A DNA stretch of 64,000 nt from Saprospiraceae bacterium (GTDB lineage: Bacteria > Bacteroidota > Bacteroidia > Chitinophagales > Saprospiraceae): positions 1-64,000 of the forward strand of contig SKLY01000012.1 of NCBI GenBank assembly GCA_007121335.1. The letters are read 5' to 3'. How positions within the stretch are numbered: position 1 is the stretch's first letter; every line of letters begins with the position of its first letter. Made by a program: the position numbers and the translations under genes. This document shows positions 41,365-50,773 of this stretch, in pieces. Under the pieces are notes generated by a model. The model saw only the letters and a list, made by a program, of their open reading frames with translations, searched no databases and had not been told where the DNA came from.

Positions 41365-44300
41365 ATGAAAAATTTATTCAGTGGGTCCATTCTAAATGCA
41401 ATTTTCCTTTCTTCAATGCTTGCCTTCTTCTTCCCCTCTGAAGGTTTTTCTCAGCAGGATTCTTCGTGGTGCAAAATGGGATTGGTTATTGACCCATCTA
41501 TAGATTTGTGCCTTGATGTATTGCACCAAATGGAAGAACAAGGTCCATTTGTTCTGCGCGTAAGGTCACATATAATTCGGAATAGTAATGGTCAATACGG
41601 TTATGATGAAAGCCATATTGAAACTGCTATGGAGAATCTTTATAAGGACTTTAAGGACCACAATATTTTTTTTGACTGGGATTGTGATATAAATTATATC
41701 GATGACGATGATTATTTCAATTCAGTTAAGGGCCCACATCTATTATTTCATGAATTCGGTTCTGAATATTACATTGATATGTTTTTTCTCAATCCGAGTC
41801 ACCCTTCATTATTATCGCAAGCGAATGAAATTCCGGGGAATGCATTTTATATTACTGGCACCGCCTATATTGATCCAAATATTAATCTGATCAATACCAG
41901 TGTAGTTTCTCATGAAATGGGGCATTGTCTAGGGTTGTTACATCCTCACCATGTAAGTTCGAATCATCCACCGGAGTATGTAGATGGTACAGAATGTGAA
42001 ATCAGAGGAGATTGTGTATGTGATACTGCTGCAGACCCGGGCTTAGCCCATGCTGTTTCATATCCAACTTGCGAATGGATTGAACCGAATCCCAGACCTC
42101 AGGATGCTAATGGCTCATTTTATTCCCCAGATACGGAGAATATAATGGCATATTCTCATCCCCTTTGCCTAAATTACTTTACAGAAGGACAGGGACAAAG
42201 GATGAGAAACATAATCGCCTGGAGTGATGTTCTTCAAAAGTGCTTAGTTACCAATGTAGATATCACTACTAATGAGGTGTGGGATTTAAATTCTCATCCA
42301 TCAGGTGAAGTTGTTATTTTGGGGGACCTTGTAGTAGATGGGGGAGCAACTTTGACTGTTGAATCTGATATTGAGGTGCGTTTTGGAGAAAACAGTAGAA
42401 TGATTGTAAAGCCTCAGGCAAGAGTTAATTTACACGGAACGCTTACTTATACCAACTGTAGTGCTCCCTATTGGCAAGGGGTAGAAGTGTGGGGAAATAA
42501 TAACTATTCACAATATCCTGATGGCTCTGTATTTCCTCAAGGAAGATTTTATGGATATGAAGGAGCAATTGTAGAACACGCCCTGACCGGGTTTAAGTTA
42601 TTTGGTTCTGATCCGAATAACTCCGGGGGACAGGTTTTTTTGACAGGAGTCACCCTAAGAAACAATGAAGGAGGTGTTTTCTTTAAAGATTACGATAACT
42701 TTTATCCATTCTCTTTCCCACCAGGCAGTCAGGGACAATCAAGAAACTACCATTCAAGAATTTCAAAGTGCACGTTCATCAATGATGAGTACTATCCTCA
42801 CGAAGAATTTAAATATTTTATCAATCTGCATCAGGTCAAAGGAGTGCCAATCACAGGCTGCTCTTTTGTTAACAACTTTTACCCCTCCTCGCCGTCTCAT
42901 ATTTATGACTTTGGGTATGGGATTAAAAGTTCCTCTTCTACCTTTTTTTTGAATCCTGGATGTGACGATCCAATTCAATATCCTGATGTGCCTTGTGAGA
43001 ATGTGGTCAACTCCTATTTTAATGGGTTGGGTATTGGCATTTCAGCAGACCACGGGGGTATAACCCTTGATTACCTTCCATATACAGTAAACGGTGCTAC
43101 TTTTGAAAATTGCTTTATTGGAGTGTTTAGTAGATCCATTGGTGGCTTTACCCTGCTGAACAACAGCTTTGTCCTGGGAGAGGTCCCGGATCCTATGTTC
43201 CACGATAGGCAATTAGGTGTGGAAATGCTATTCAGTGCTGAAGGATTTGAATTTCAGGAAAACAGCTTTTTAAAAGGCGCCGCCCAGCAAGGACTTTCTC
43301 TAATAGGGATAAGGACCTATGATTTGGGACGCTTCAGCAACCTGATTCGGCGAAATTATTTCAGCGGACTGGACGTTCACAGTAAAATATTTGGAGATAA
43401 TGGGGGGGAGATAGGCGGTTTAAACAGAGGGCTGAACTTCAACTGTAACTTCAATGCTCAATCCACCCTCTACGACTTTTTTGTATGCCCTGGCGGTAGT
43501 CTTAAGCTTCATCAGGGATTATTTCATGATGAATCGAATGAAGTTTCCGGTCCTACAGGCAATACTTTTTCTAGGACCGGTAGTCCATCAGAGCGGGATT
43601 TTTCAAACAATGGCGAGGAAATAAATTATCATTACTTTGCGGGGGCGGTAGATGAGGAGCCAATGGATTACAGTTCAGCAACCATTAATCTGATAGATGA
43701 ACCAGATGAGAATGAATGCCAGCCTAAATACTGTTTACCTCCATGTCTTTCACAGCCTGAACTCGCTGATTTGAAATCTCAGTTTTTCAGCGATGAGCTA
43801 TTATTGGATCAAACACTTACGGCATTTGAGTCAGCCTCTGCTGCACAACAGGACAGTTTAATGGACAAATACCGCATAAAAGGCAGTGCGGTAAGGTGGC
43901 GTATGGACCGTGCCGCTTTCAGAGTACTGCAGCATGAAATACTCGATACCATAAACTATTCTCAGGATAGTGTATGGGCCTGGATGTATCGCATGGGTAC
44001 CTATCCCATGATCCTCTCACTTGCAAATCAAAAAATGGAAAGCGGGCTTGAGGAGGAGAGCAATCAACTGATGCAGGAAATATTGGCAATGGCTTCTGAG
44101 GACAATATGATATACCTGGATTTAATGTACCACGACACCCTTGATTACATGCTTTCAAAAGACTGGGATTCACTTTCGACTCCTGAATTGGACTTTTTAA
44201 AGCAAATTGCCCAAATGGGGACACCTGTTTCCTCTGCTCGTGCAGCAGCACCTTTGTGGCATCGGGGAATAGTATGGCAAACTCCCTGCGACTTTACCGG

Positions 44301-44598
44301 CCATTCTGCATTGATCTCCTCTGTTCAGGAATCTTCAGAAGGAGTCTTGACTTTATCTACCTACCCCAACCCCGCCACAGACCGGGTAACTTTTGAGCTC
44401 ACAGGCAGCGGCGGTGATAAACCGGTCTCCATCGGCATACACGACGCCATGGGCCGCAGCCTGCACCGGCATAGCTGGGAGCCGGGATCGGATCGGTATG
44501 AGTGGGATGCCACTGCTTTTTCACCGGGCATTTATTTCTACCGCTTGCAATTTGATAATGGAGAAATGATTTCGGGTAAAGTAATACTGCTGAGATGA
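41365..44598 (+). CDS. T9SS-secreted M43-like metalloprotease with beta-helix region
   Basis: The ATG at 41365 (MKNLFSGSILNAIF) starts a Sec signal peptide ending near GFSQQ; the longer frame from 41290 is unlikely. The catalytic domain (about 30-320) carries HEMGHCLGLLH with H183, E184, H187 and H193, followed by VCDTAADP and the Met-turn NIMAYSHPLC, all hallmarks of pappalysin-type (M43) metallopeptidases. Residues about 340-820 look like a right-handed parallel beta-helix (short repeated turns such as GCSFVNNF and LLNNSFVLGE). A helical segment follows, then a type A sorting domain (YPNPATDRVTFELTG to GKVILLR). The protein is exported and probably degrades or binds extracellular polymers. 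Its stop overlaps the next start (ATGA). Confidence 0.9.
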   Translation: MKNLFSGSILNAIFLSSMLAFFFPSEGFSQQDSSWCKMGLVIDPSIDLCLDVLHQMEEQGPFVLRVRSHIIRNSNGQYGYDESHIETAMENLYKDFKDHNIFFDWDCDINYIDDDDYFNSVKGPHLLFHEFGSEYYIDMFFLNPSHPSLLSQANEIPGNAFYITGTAYIDPNINLINTSVVSHEMGHCLGLLHPHHVSSNHPPEYVDGTECEIRGDCVCDTAADPGLAHAVSYPTCEWIEPNPRPQDANGSFYSPDTENIMAYSHPLCLNYFTEGQGQRMRNIIAWSDVLQKCLVTNVDITTNEVWDLNSHPSGEVVILGDLVVDGGATLTVESDIEVRFGENSRMIVKPQARVNLHGTLTYTNCSAPYWQGVEVWGNNNYSQYPDGSVFPQGRFYGYEGAIVEHALTGFKLFGSDPNNSGGQVFLTGVTLRNNEGGVFFKDYDNFYPFSFPPGSQGQSRNYHSRISKCTFINDEYYPHEEFKYFINLHQVKGVPITGCSFVNNFYPSSPSHIYDFGYGIKSSSSTFFLNPGCDDPIQYPDVPCENVVNSYFNGLGIGISADHGGITLDYLPYTVNGATFENCFIGVFSRSIGGFTLLNNSFVLGEVPDPMFHDRQLGVEMLFSAEGFEFQENSFLKGAAQQGLSLIGIRTYDLGRFSNLIRRNYFSGLDVHSKIFGDNGGEIGGLNRGLNFNCNFNAQSTLYDFFVCPGGSLKLHQGLFHDESNEVSGPTGNTFSRTGSPSERDFSNNGEEINYHYFAGAVDEEPMDYSSATINLIDEPDENECQPKYCLPPCLSQPELADLKSQFFSDELLLDQTLTAFESASAAQQDSLMDKYRIKGSAVRWRMDRAAFRVLQHEILDTINYSQDSVWAWMYRMGTYPMILSLANQKMESGLEEESNQLMQEILAMASEDNMIYLDLMYHDTLDYMLSKDWDSLSTPELDFLKQIAQMGTPVSSARAAAPLWHRGIVWQTPCDFTGHSALISSVQESSEGVLTLSTYPNPATDRVTFELTGSGGDKPVSIGIHDAMGRSLHRHSWEPGSDRYEWDATAFSPGIYFYRLQFDNGEMISGKVILLR

Positions 44599-44609
44599 GA
44601 TTGATTGGG
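44359..44609 (+). repeat. Near-identical 251-bp segment, copy 1 (sorting domain plus next start)
   Basis: Covers most of the sorting domain of the metalloprotease, its stop codon, and the first five codons (MRLIG) of the next gene. Aligned by eye with 45885-46135, only about six base differences are seen. Most of these are silent or conservative, and there are no gaps. Confidence 0.9.
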
Positions 44610-46124
44610 AAACTCCATTCCGGTCTGCTGGTTTTACTGTGCTTTATTGTTGTGCAGTCGGTCACAGCCCAGCCCGGATTTAATATGCATATAGATACTG
44701 AAGGCCCCAGCAGGCGTGCAAATAATATTATCAACCACAACGACACTTTGTATTTCTCAGGTCCCCAAAGAGAACTGGGAGGTTTACAGGATATTTTCTT
44801 TGCTTCTGCGGACTCCAATGGCCAATTGCTGTTTCTGGAGACCGTGAGTGATACAGGTAGTAGCCACCTCGCGATGGACCGAACCGCTACTATTACCAGA
44901 AACCGGAATGGGAACTTCCTTGTGGTGGGCACTCCGATATCAAGACCGGGCAATTTGTTGTTTAAATTCAGTTCCTTTGGCGAGCTTCTTTGGCGGCAGG
45001 AGTATTTCCCTCCCTCCGGTGTCAATACTACTTTTGTCAGGCGGCTGATAGAGCTAAAGGATGGATATATGATCGGAGCCACTTATAGCTTTTCGGGAAG
45101 CAACTCACGGAGAATGGCAGTTATACGCACGGACCGGGAGGGCAATGAGCTGTGGAGGAAAGTCTATGGGGATTCCCAAATCAGGCAATTCCTGGTTGAA
45201 ATGATTGTTCTTGAAAATGGAAATATTTTATTATCAGGAGGTAACTCCAGCCTTATTCTGAATCCACTGGAAGCTACCTGGTCCCAATCTCAGTTTTACA
45301 TCATTGACACAGCCGGGAATGTATTGGATAGCTGGCAGTCCGAAATTGATCAGGAATCCACTGTAGTTAGTTTAAATGAGGTAGAGGATGGTTTTATCTA
45401 TGCTACATACCATCGAGAATATATCCCTCAAAAGAGAATAGTGATACGGCGGCCCAGATTGGTGAGGCGCAAATGGGACTTTAGTGAGGTGTGGCGACTG
45501 GAGGTGAGCAACATGCCTGCAGACCATTTTTTTCGTCAAATTTATCACCTGGCCGATGGGAATCATTTGGCTGTGGGCACTGTATTTTTTCCGGGAGAGG
45601 AAGACCGCTCCTGCGTCTTTAAGTTTACCCCCGATGGAGAAATTCTGTGGACCACCTGTACGCGGGTGCCCGGCTACGGTCATGAATCCAACAGCTACGA
45701 GCTGGTGGGAGTAACCGAGTTGAGTAGTGGCAGCATAGTGGTTTCCGGCACGCACGACCGCCCCGGTGATCCTCGGAAGAACATCGCCTGGCTGGTAAAA
45801 ATGGATGCAGATGGCTGTATTACGGACAGTCTCTGCCTTCCGGTGTCTGTCACAGAGGAAGTCTCTCTCACTACCGGCCTGTCCACCTACCCCAACCCCG
45901 CCACAGACCGCGTAACTTTTGAACTCACAGGCAGCGGCGGTGATAAACCGGTCTCCATCGGCATACACGACGCCATGGGCCGCAGCCTGCACCGGCATAG
46001 CTGGGAGCCGGGATCGGATCAGTATGAGTGGGATGCCACTGCTTTTTCACCGGGCATCTATTTCTACCGCTTGCAATTTGAGAATGGAGAAATGATTTCG
46101 GGTAAAGTAATACTGTTGAGATGA
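44595..46124 (+). CDS. T9SS cargo protein with beta-propeller-like repeats
   Basis: A 509-residue protein with a signal peptide (about 1-26, ending VTAQ). The body (about 30-410) consists of beta repeats typical of propeller-type proteins: NHNDTLYFSG, RNRNGNFLVVG, LLFKFSSFGELLWRQ, VIRTDREGNELWRKVYG, FKFTPDGEILWTTC and LVKMDADGCITDS. The unit pattern is that of secreted DUF/PQQ-like or delta-60-type repeats. It ends with the same sorting domain as its upstream neighbour. The ATG overlaps the upstream stop (ATGA at 44595), so translation is probably coupled. Ligand and role are unknown. Confidence 0.85.
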   Translation: MRLIGKLHSGLLVLLCFIVVQSVTAQPGFNMHIDTEGPSRRANNIINHNDTLYFSGPQRELGGLQDIFFASADSNGQLLFLETVSDTGSSHLAMDRTATITRNRNGNFLVVGTPISRPGNLLFKFSSFGELLWRQEYFPPSGVNTTFVRRLIELKDGYMIGATYSFSGSNSRRMAVIRTDREGNELWRKVYGDSQIRQFLVEMIVLENGNILLSGGNSSLILNPLEATWSQSQFYIIDTAGNVLDSWQSEIDQESTVVSLNEVEDGFIYATYHREYIPQKRIVIRRPRLVRRKWDFSEVWRLEVSNMPADHFFRQIYHLADGNHLAVGTVFFPGEEDRSCVFKFTPDGEILWTTCTRVPGYGHESNSYELVGVTELSSGSIVVSGTHDRPGDPRKNIAWLVKMDADGCITDSLCLPVSVTEEVSLTTGLSTYPNPATDRVTFELTGSGGDKPVSIGIHDAMGRSLHRHSWEPGSDQYEWDATAFSPGIYFYRLQFENGEMISGKVILLR

Positions 46125-46135
46125 GATTGATTGGG
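45885..46135 (+). repeat. Near-identical 251-bp segment, copy 2 (sorting domain plus vestigial start)
   Basis: Matches 44359-44609. After the stop codon of the cargo gene the copy still contains ATGAGATTGATTGGG, which now opens a frame of only 16 codons (to a TAA at about 46170). This is a relic of the start of the upstream copy's neighbour and shows that the duplicated block included a gene junction. Confidence 0.9.
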
Positions 46136-46206
46136 TTGATAAAATCTTTCAATACAATAAGCTGTTTTTAATAAAAAATGCTCATGTTAGATAAAATGCA
46201 TTGGTT

Positions 46207-47310
46207 ATGACAAAAAATTTTACTCTTCTGGCCTTTCTGATTTTTTGGTGCAATTTTTCATTCGCACAATTTCCCGAAGTTGCCACTGAAGTGACTTTTA
46301 CACAAGACTCAAAAGAGTATGTTCCTTTGGAGGAGTATATTGATTTGGTCGAGGACGAGTATAGTTGGTTTGGTAAACGACCAATCCTGGACTTAGATAA
46401 TCCATTTCAGTTTCCGGGCAATAGAATTTATACATTGGATGAGATCGAGATTAGTTTAATAGGCTTCCTTGAATTCAGAATACCAGTAGATACCGCTCTG
46501 GACGGTTATACATTTTTTGATTTCGAGACCCTGGCGCCCGGTATGGAGGTACAAAACCCCAGGGTCAGCCCTCTACATGAAGATAATGGATATGTACTCT
46601 TTTATCAGAGCGAGGATTCCGTTGTAATTGAATTCAGGAATGTAGCAAATTTTTTTGAAGTTGACCCATTTAGCGAAGATTTCGGTTCGAGGTTTAATTT
46701 GCAGGTGATCTACTTCCTCAATGAGCCATGTTTTGAATTCCACTACGGGCCATCCACTATTTCGGAGGATGCTGAGGAGTATTATTATTATTTCCGAAAG
46801 TTTCGTGTGGGTTTTTTCTTTGGTTACGACAAATGGGGTTTTGACGGTCAGAGCTCTGTATTTTTGTACAACAAAGACCACTTCCGCCTATCCGGTGATC
46901 CAAAATCTCCGGAACTTTTGACCATTTCCCCTGATGAAGCTCCAGGGGGAACAGGCCCTTTTAGTTCTACAACAGGTTTGGACTCATTTCCCCCTGAAGG
47001 CACAGTATATCGCTTTTGTTTTGACCAGACCACTTCAACTGAAGAAATAGCTGAGCTCTCCGGTGACTTGACCTTGTATCCTAATCCTACCACAGATATG
47101 GTTTATTTTTCACTGCCGGAAGAAGATGCCAACCGGATGGGCGATTTGAATGTGCAGGTGATTGATCTTAGTGGCAATGTGGTGATTGAAAGTGAGTTTG
47201 GAACCGACCTGCACGGGGGATTGAATGTTGAAATGTTACCGGCCGGTATTTATTTTGTGCGGTTGACCGGAGAAAATCTCTCAAAGACTGTGAAGATGGT
47301 GAAAAAATAA
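46207..47310 (+). CDS. T9SS cargo protein of unknown function
   Basis: From the ATG at 46207 the protein has 367 residues with a signal peptide (about 1-21, ending SFAQ). The middle part (about 25-280) is beta-rich and acidic with many aromatic residues (YEYYYYFRKF-like: EEYYYYFRKFRVGFFFGYDK). I recognise no catalytic motif. A sorting domain closes it (LTLYPNPTTDMVYFSLPEED to KTVKMVKK), of a sequence quite different from the sorting domains of the two genes before it. The codon use looks more AT-rich than in the housekeeping genes. The function is unknown. Confidence 0.8.
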   Translation: MTKNFTLLAFLIFWCNFSFAQFPEVATEVTFTQDSKEYVPLEEYIDLVEDEYSWFGKRPILDLDNPFQFPGNRIYTLDEIEISLIGFLEFRIPVDTALDGYTFFDFETLAPGMEVQNPRVSPLHEDNGYVLFYQSEDSVVIEFRNVANFFEVDPFSEDFGSRFNLQVIYFLNEPCFEFHYGPSTISEDAEEYYYYFRKFRVGFFFGYDKWGFDGQSSVFLYNKDHFRLSGDPKSPELLTISPDEAPGGTGPFSSTTGLDSFPPEGTVYRFCFDQTTSTEEIAELSGDLTLYPNPTTDMVYFSLPEEDANRMGDLNVQVIDLSGNVVIESEFGTDLHGGLNVEMLPAGIYFVRLTGENLSKTVKMVKK

Positions 47311-47428
47311 TCACTTGATACTCAGTCACCCTTTTGCAAGTGGCATTTTTCCGAAAATAATGGAATGTGGGAACGATTCACTTCCGGTAAAATTCTCAGC
47401 AAAGTCCACAGTCGTTTTCCTCAGGATT

Positions 47429-48763
47429 TCAAAGTAAAATACCTGCAATGGTTGCTGTCATCAGATTGGCCAGTGACCCTGCCAGCACCGCGTAAAGGCC
47501 GAATTGAGCGAGTTCAGATTTTCTGTTTGGCGCCAATCCTCCGATTCCCCCGATTTGAATGGCTATGGAGGCAAAATTGGCAAATCCGCAAAGTGCGAAG
47601 GTGGCCATGGTGATTGTTTTAGTGCTGATGGTGCCCTCCGAAACCATCTCGGCCAGTTGCATGTAGGCGACAAATTCGTTGAGGACCACTTTGGTGCCCA
47701 GCAGCGAACCCATATTTACCGCATCCTCCCAGGGCACACCGACTCCAAAGGCCAGTGGTGCGAGAATCCAGCCGAGTACTGTTTCGATGGTGAGTTCTAC
47801 GCCCTCCGGCAGCATCTGGTTGATGGTGGTGATCTCCCCGAAGTGGTAGAGGATGTGGTTACCCATTGCCAGCAAGGCGATAAAGGCGAGCAGCATGGCT
47901 CCGACATTCAGGGCCAGTTTGAGTCCCACTCCTGCACCTGAAGCCGCGGCATCAATCCCATTCGCATCGGTTTTTTCTACGGTCATTTTTACCTCTCCAC
48001 GGGTGACCGGCTCACCGATTTCCGGCCGAAGGATTTTGGCGATAACGAGGGCAGCAGGTGCAGCCATGATGGAAGCACCCAGCAACTGTTCGGCAAACAT
48101 CAACCTTCCGACATCCAGAGGCACATCGTTGGCCAGAGCGTAGGAGTTGCCCAGCATCTGCACATAGGCCGCCATCACGCCTCCCGCGATGGTTGCCATA
48201 CCGCCTGTCATGACCGCCAGCAACTCTGATTTGGTCATTTTATCGATATAGGGTTTGATGACCAGAGGCGACTCGGTCTGACCTACAAAAATATTGGCTA
48301 CCACCGAGAGGGATTCCGCCCCCGATATGCCCATCAATTTTTGCATACCTTTTGACATGGCATTCACCACGCGCTGCAATATCCCGTAGTGGTACATTAT
48401 GGAGGTCAGCGAGGCAAAAAATACAATGGTGGGAAGTACCTGGAATGCAAAAAAGTGACCCATGCTATCCTCCATGCCCGGACTCCGGGCCAGGTCACCA
48501 AAAATGAATTCCGCCCCGGCAGTGGTGAAGTCCAGTACAATCACAAAAAATGAGGATATCCAACTGAACATAATCTTTGGCCATCCCAACGGAGACCACC
48601 ACTCCTCCATGACCGACCCCTTCAGTATGAAAATCGCCAGTACAAATTGAATGGCGAGTCCTATGCCCACCAGTTTCCAGTCTATCTTTTTTCGGTTGTT
48701 GCTGAAAAGGACAGCCACTCCGATAATGAGTACCATCCCGATTACACCGCGTAAAATGTCCAT
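47429..48763 (-). CDS. CNT-family concentrative nucleoside transporter
   Basis: The ATG at 48763 (MDILRGVIGMVLIIGVAVLF) gives 444 residues. The longer frame begins in a non-conserved basic stretch. About ten membrane segments are visible. Conserved features of the CNT (NupC) family are GQTESPLVIKPYI (nucleoside and cation site), GGMATIAGGVMAAYV, and, near the end, FVAYMQLAEM with FALCGFANFASIAIQIGG. It imports nucleosides with Na+ or H+. The uridine kinase gene lies divergent about 240 bp away, which fits a salvage pathway. Confidence 0.93.
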   Translation of the reverse strand: MDILRGVIGMVLIIGVAVLFSNNRKKIDWKLVGIGLAIQFVLAIFILKGSVMEEWWSPLGWPKIMFSWISSFFVIVLDFTTAGAEFIFGDLARSPGMEDSMGHFFAFQVLPTIVFFASLTSIMYHYGILQRVVNAMSKGMQKLMGISGAESLSVVANIFVGQTESPLVIKPYIDKMTKSELLAVMTGGMATIAGGVMAAYVQMLGNSYALANDVPLDVGRLMFAEQLLGASIMAAPAALVIAKILRPEIGEPVTRGEVKMTVEKTDANGIDAAASGAGVGLKLALNVGAMLLAFIALLAMGNHILYHFGEITTINQMLPEGVELTIETVLGWILAPLAFGVGVPWEDAVNMGSLLGTKVVLNEFVAYMQLAEMVSEGTISTKTITMATFALCGFANFASIAIQIGGIGGLAPNRKSELAQFGLYAVLAGSLANLMTATIAGILL

Positions 48764-48945
48764 ATATTCCGCATTATTTCCCTTTCGGCAGGCTCTTTTC
48801 CGGCCCAATCCCTTTCGGGTGAATTCAAATATCCGGCAAGATAGAAAAATGTCGCGAAACATCGGATGCCACCCCCTTCAATCAATCCCTTATCCTGAAT
48901 TTTTTAGGCCGCCGGTTAAGGATTTTTAAAGTTCCCGTGAAAAAA

Positions 48946-48977
48946 TTTCGATAGCTGGTCATGCCATTGTATTTTCG
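48946..48977 (+). promoter_or_regulatory. Promoter of uridine kinase gene
   Basis: TTTC (48946-48949), a 20-bp spacer and TATTTTCG (48970-48977) deviate by one base each from the TTTG / TAnnTTTG consensus. The implied start lies about 15 nt before the ATG at 49000. Confidence 0.45.
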
Positions 48978-48999
48978 CAACCGGGTTTATCGTCTAATT

Positions 49000-49677
49000 A
49001 TGGCTGGCAGCATCAAAAAACCGTACTTCATCGGAATCACAGGGGGCAGTGGTTCAGGAAAAACTACCTTTATCAGGGAACTGAGAAGAAAATTTCCCTC
49101 CGAATCGCTTTGCATCCTCTCCCAGGATGATTACTACCGGCCCAGAGAAGAACAACAGGCTGATCCGCGCGGCATCAGAAATTTTGACCTTCCCGAATCC
49201 ATTGACATACGGCGACTGGAAAGGGACGTCAATCGTTTGGCGGAGGGAGAGACCATCACCAAAAAGGAATACACCTTTAATAACCCGAAAAAAGAACCGG
49301 GTACGCTGGTCTTTCACCCCGCCCCGATTATTGTACTTGAGGGCCTGTTCGTATTCTACATCGAATCTATTTTCAAAAGGCTGGATCTGAAAATATTTAT
49401 CCATGCCAAGGAGAATCTCAAGGTGATCAGGCGGATAAAAAGGGATCAGGTAGAGCGAAATTACCCACTGGAGGATGTGCTGTACAGATACCAGCACCAC
49501 GTACTTCCGGCCTATGAAAAACACATCTTCCCCTTCATGGAAAAATCCGATATCATCATCAACAACAACGACACCTTTGATGCCGGTCTCCGGGTGTTAG
49601 AGGGTTACATTTTCCAAAAGTTGCACTCGATAAAAGCTGCAAAAAAACCAGTTGAATCCCGGGAAGTGGTGAAGTGA
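49000..49677 (+). CDS. udk: Uridine kinase
   Basis: Phosphorylates uridine and cytidine with ATP or GTP. The ATG at 49000 (MAGSIKKPYFIGITGGSGSG) gives 225 residues; the frame can be extended to 48961, but that start lies on the promoter. The Walker A loop is GGSGSGKTT. CILSQDDYYRP contains the substrate-binding DDYY, followed by NFDLPESIDI. The lid region includes RIKRDQVERNYPLEDVLYRY. All family landmarks are present. The salvage link to the neighbouring nucleoside transporter is inference from position. Confidence 0.93.
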   Translation: MAGSIKKPYFIGITGGSGSGKTTFIRELRRKFPSESLCILSQDDYYRPREEQQADPRGIRNFDLPESIDIRRLERDVNRLAEGETITKKEYTFNNPKKEPGTLVFHPAPIIVLEGLFVFYIESIFKRLDLKIFIHAKENLKVIRRIKRDQVERNYPLEDVLYRYQHHVLPAYEKHIFPFMEKSDIIINNNDTFDAGLRVLEGYIFQKLHSIKAAKKPVESREVVK

Positions 49678-49704
49678 AACTTACGCACCATATCCGGGCC
49701 TTAA

Positions 49705-49995
49705 TCACACAATTTCCTCTTCCTTCCCTCCATCCTCAGTTCTGCCTTCGCTTTCCTTCATCTGCAGCAGTGTTCTACCCCAGAAATAGTGCATACCTTC
49801 AAAAAGTCCTGCAATTTTTTCGTAGAGTTCGCTGCCGGATTTATTCAGTTCATCGTCCAGTACAGAGACAAATTCCTCAGGCACCGGATAGGATTGCTCG
49901 ATGCCGCGGTCTTTTATCTTCAGCGTGTATTTTTCGCCGTATTTAAACAACTCGACTACATAGTGGGCGTGCTTATAACTCTTTATCACTCTCAT
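49705..49995 (-). CDS. Small conserved protein of unknown function
   Basis: A 96-residue soluble protein. The first half forms short beta strands (HYVVELFKYGEKYTLKIKDR) and the second half helices (DDELNKSGSELYEKIAGLFE), with an acidic tail. The start overlaps the end of the DUF2520 gene by 23 bp on the same strand, so translation is likely coupled. I recognise no family. Confidence 0.6.
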   Translation of the reverse strand: MRVIKSYKHAHYVVELFKYGEKYTLKIKDRGIEQSYPVPEEFVSVLDDELNKSGSELYEKIAGLFEGMHYFWGRTLLQMKESEGRTEDGGKEEEIV

Positions 49996-50767
49996 CGGTG
50001 GAAAGTTTTTGAATGGATCGACTCAATTGTCGGTAAAGTGTTTTTAAATCTTCGTCTTCCAATTTGCTCAGATGCTTTTGCAAAGTGGCTTTGTCACCCC
50101 TGATTGCCGGGCCTGTTTGTGCTTTGGCGGGATCCATTCTCAGCGCCTTTTCAACGGTGGTTTGGATCAGCGGGTGTAAATAATCGAATGGGATATCACG
50201 CTTGTTAAGCATATCGGAGGCCAGTGCCAGCAGGTGGTTGGTGAAATTATTGGCAAAAACAGCGGCCAGGTGGAGGTGTTCACGCATCAGGTCGTCGTTT
50301 TTTACAGGACGTGCCCCGGCCCCTTCGGCCACTTTATGCAAAAAACGGCTCACCCTTTCCTGTCCGCTCTCAATAAAAACCGGCACCCCGGCCCAGTGGA
50401 AATCCTGGTCCCTCGAAAAGGAATTCAGAGGGTAAAAAATACCGTAGTTTGGCACCACGCCTTTCAGATGATTGGCCGGAAGGATTCCTGAGCTGTGCAA
50501 AACAGAGGCATTTTGGATCATTTTTTTGGGCAACCGGGAGGCGACCGTTGCAATTTGGTCGTCCTTGACAGTTAGAAAGATCGTCTCGATGTTATTTGGC
50601 AGTTCGGCAAAGGAGTTTACCAGATGCAGATTTTTTTCATCTTCGGATGTGTGTCTTTCACTGTGGTAGTTGCGACAAACCACGTAGGTGTCAATACTTT
50701 GCCTTGACAGTTCTAAACTGAGGTGGTAACCCACATTTCCCCAGCCGATGACAGCCACCTTCTGCAT
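49973..50767 (-). CDS. Rossmann-fold protein with DUF2520 domain
   Basis: The 264-residue protein begins with a dinucleotide-binding loop AVIGWGNVGYHLSLEL, followed by the Rossmann core (to about 120) with FLTVKDDQIA and HSSGIL. The DUF2520 helical domain (about 130-255) contains HLAAVFANNFTNHLLALAS, typical of 6-phosphogluconate-dehydrogenase-like C-terminal domains. Such proteins are thought to be NAD(P)-dependent oxidoreductases of unknown substrate. ccmF ends upstream at 50774, only 6 bp before this ATG, so both likely belong to one transcript. Confidence 0.88.
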   Translation of the reverse strand: MQKVAVIGWGNVGYHLSLELSRQSIDTYVVCRNYHSERHTSEDEKNLHLVNSFAELPNNIETIFLTVKDDQIATVASRLPKKMIQNASVLHSSGILPANHLKGVVPNYGIFYPLNSFSRDQDFHWAGVPVFIESGQERVSRFLHKVAEGAGARPVKNDDLMREHLHLAAVFANNFTNHLLALASDMLNKRDIPFDYLHPLIQTTVEKALRMDPAKAQTGPAIRGDKATLQKHLSKLEDEDLKTLYRQLSRSIQKLSTDESDKEL

Positions 50768-50773
50768 GGTAAG

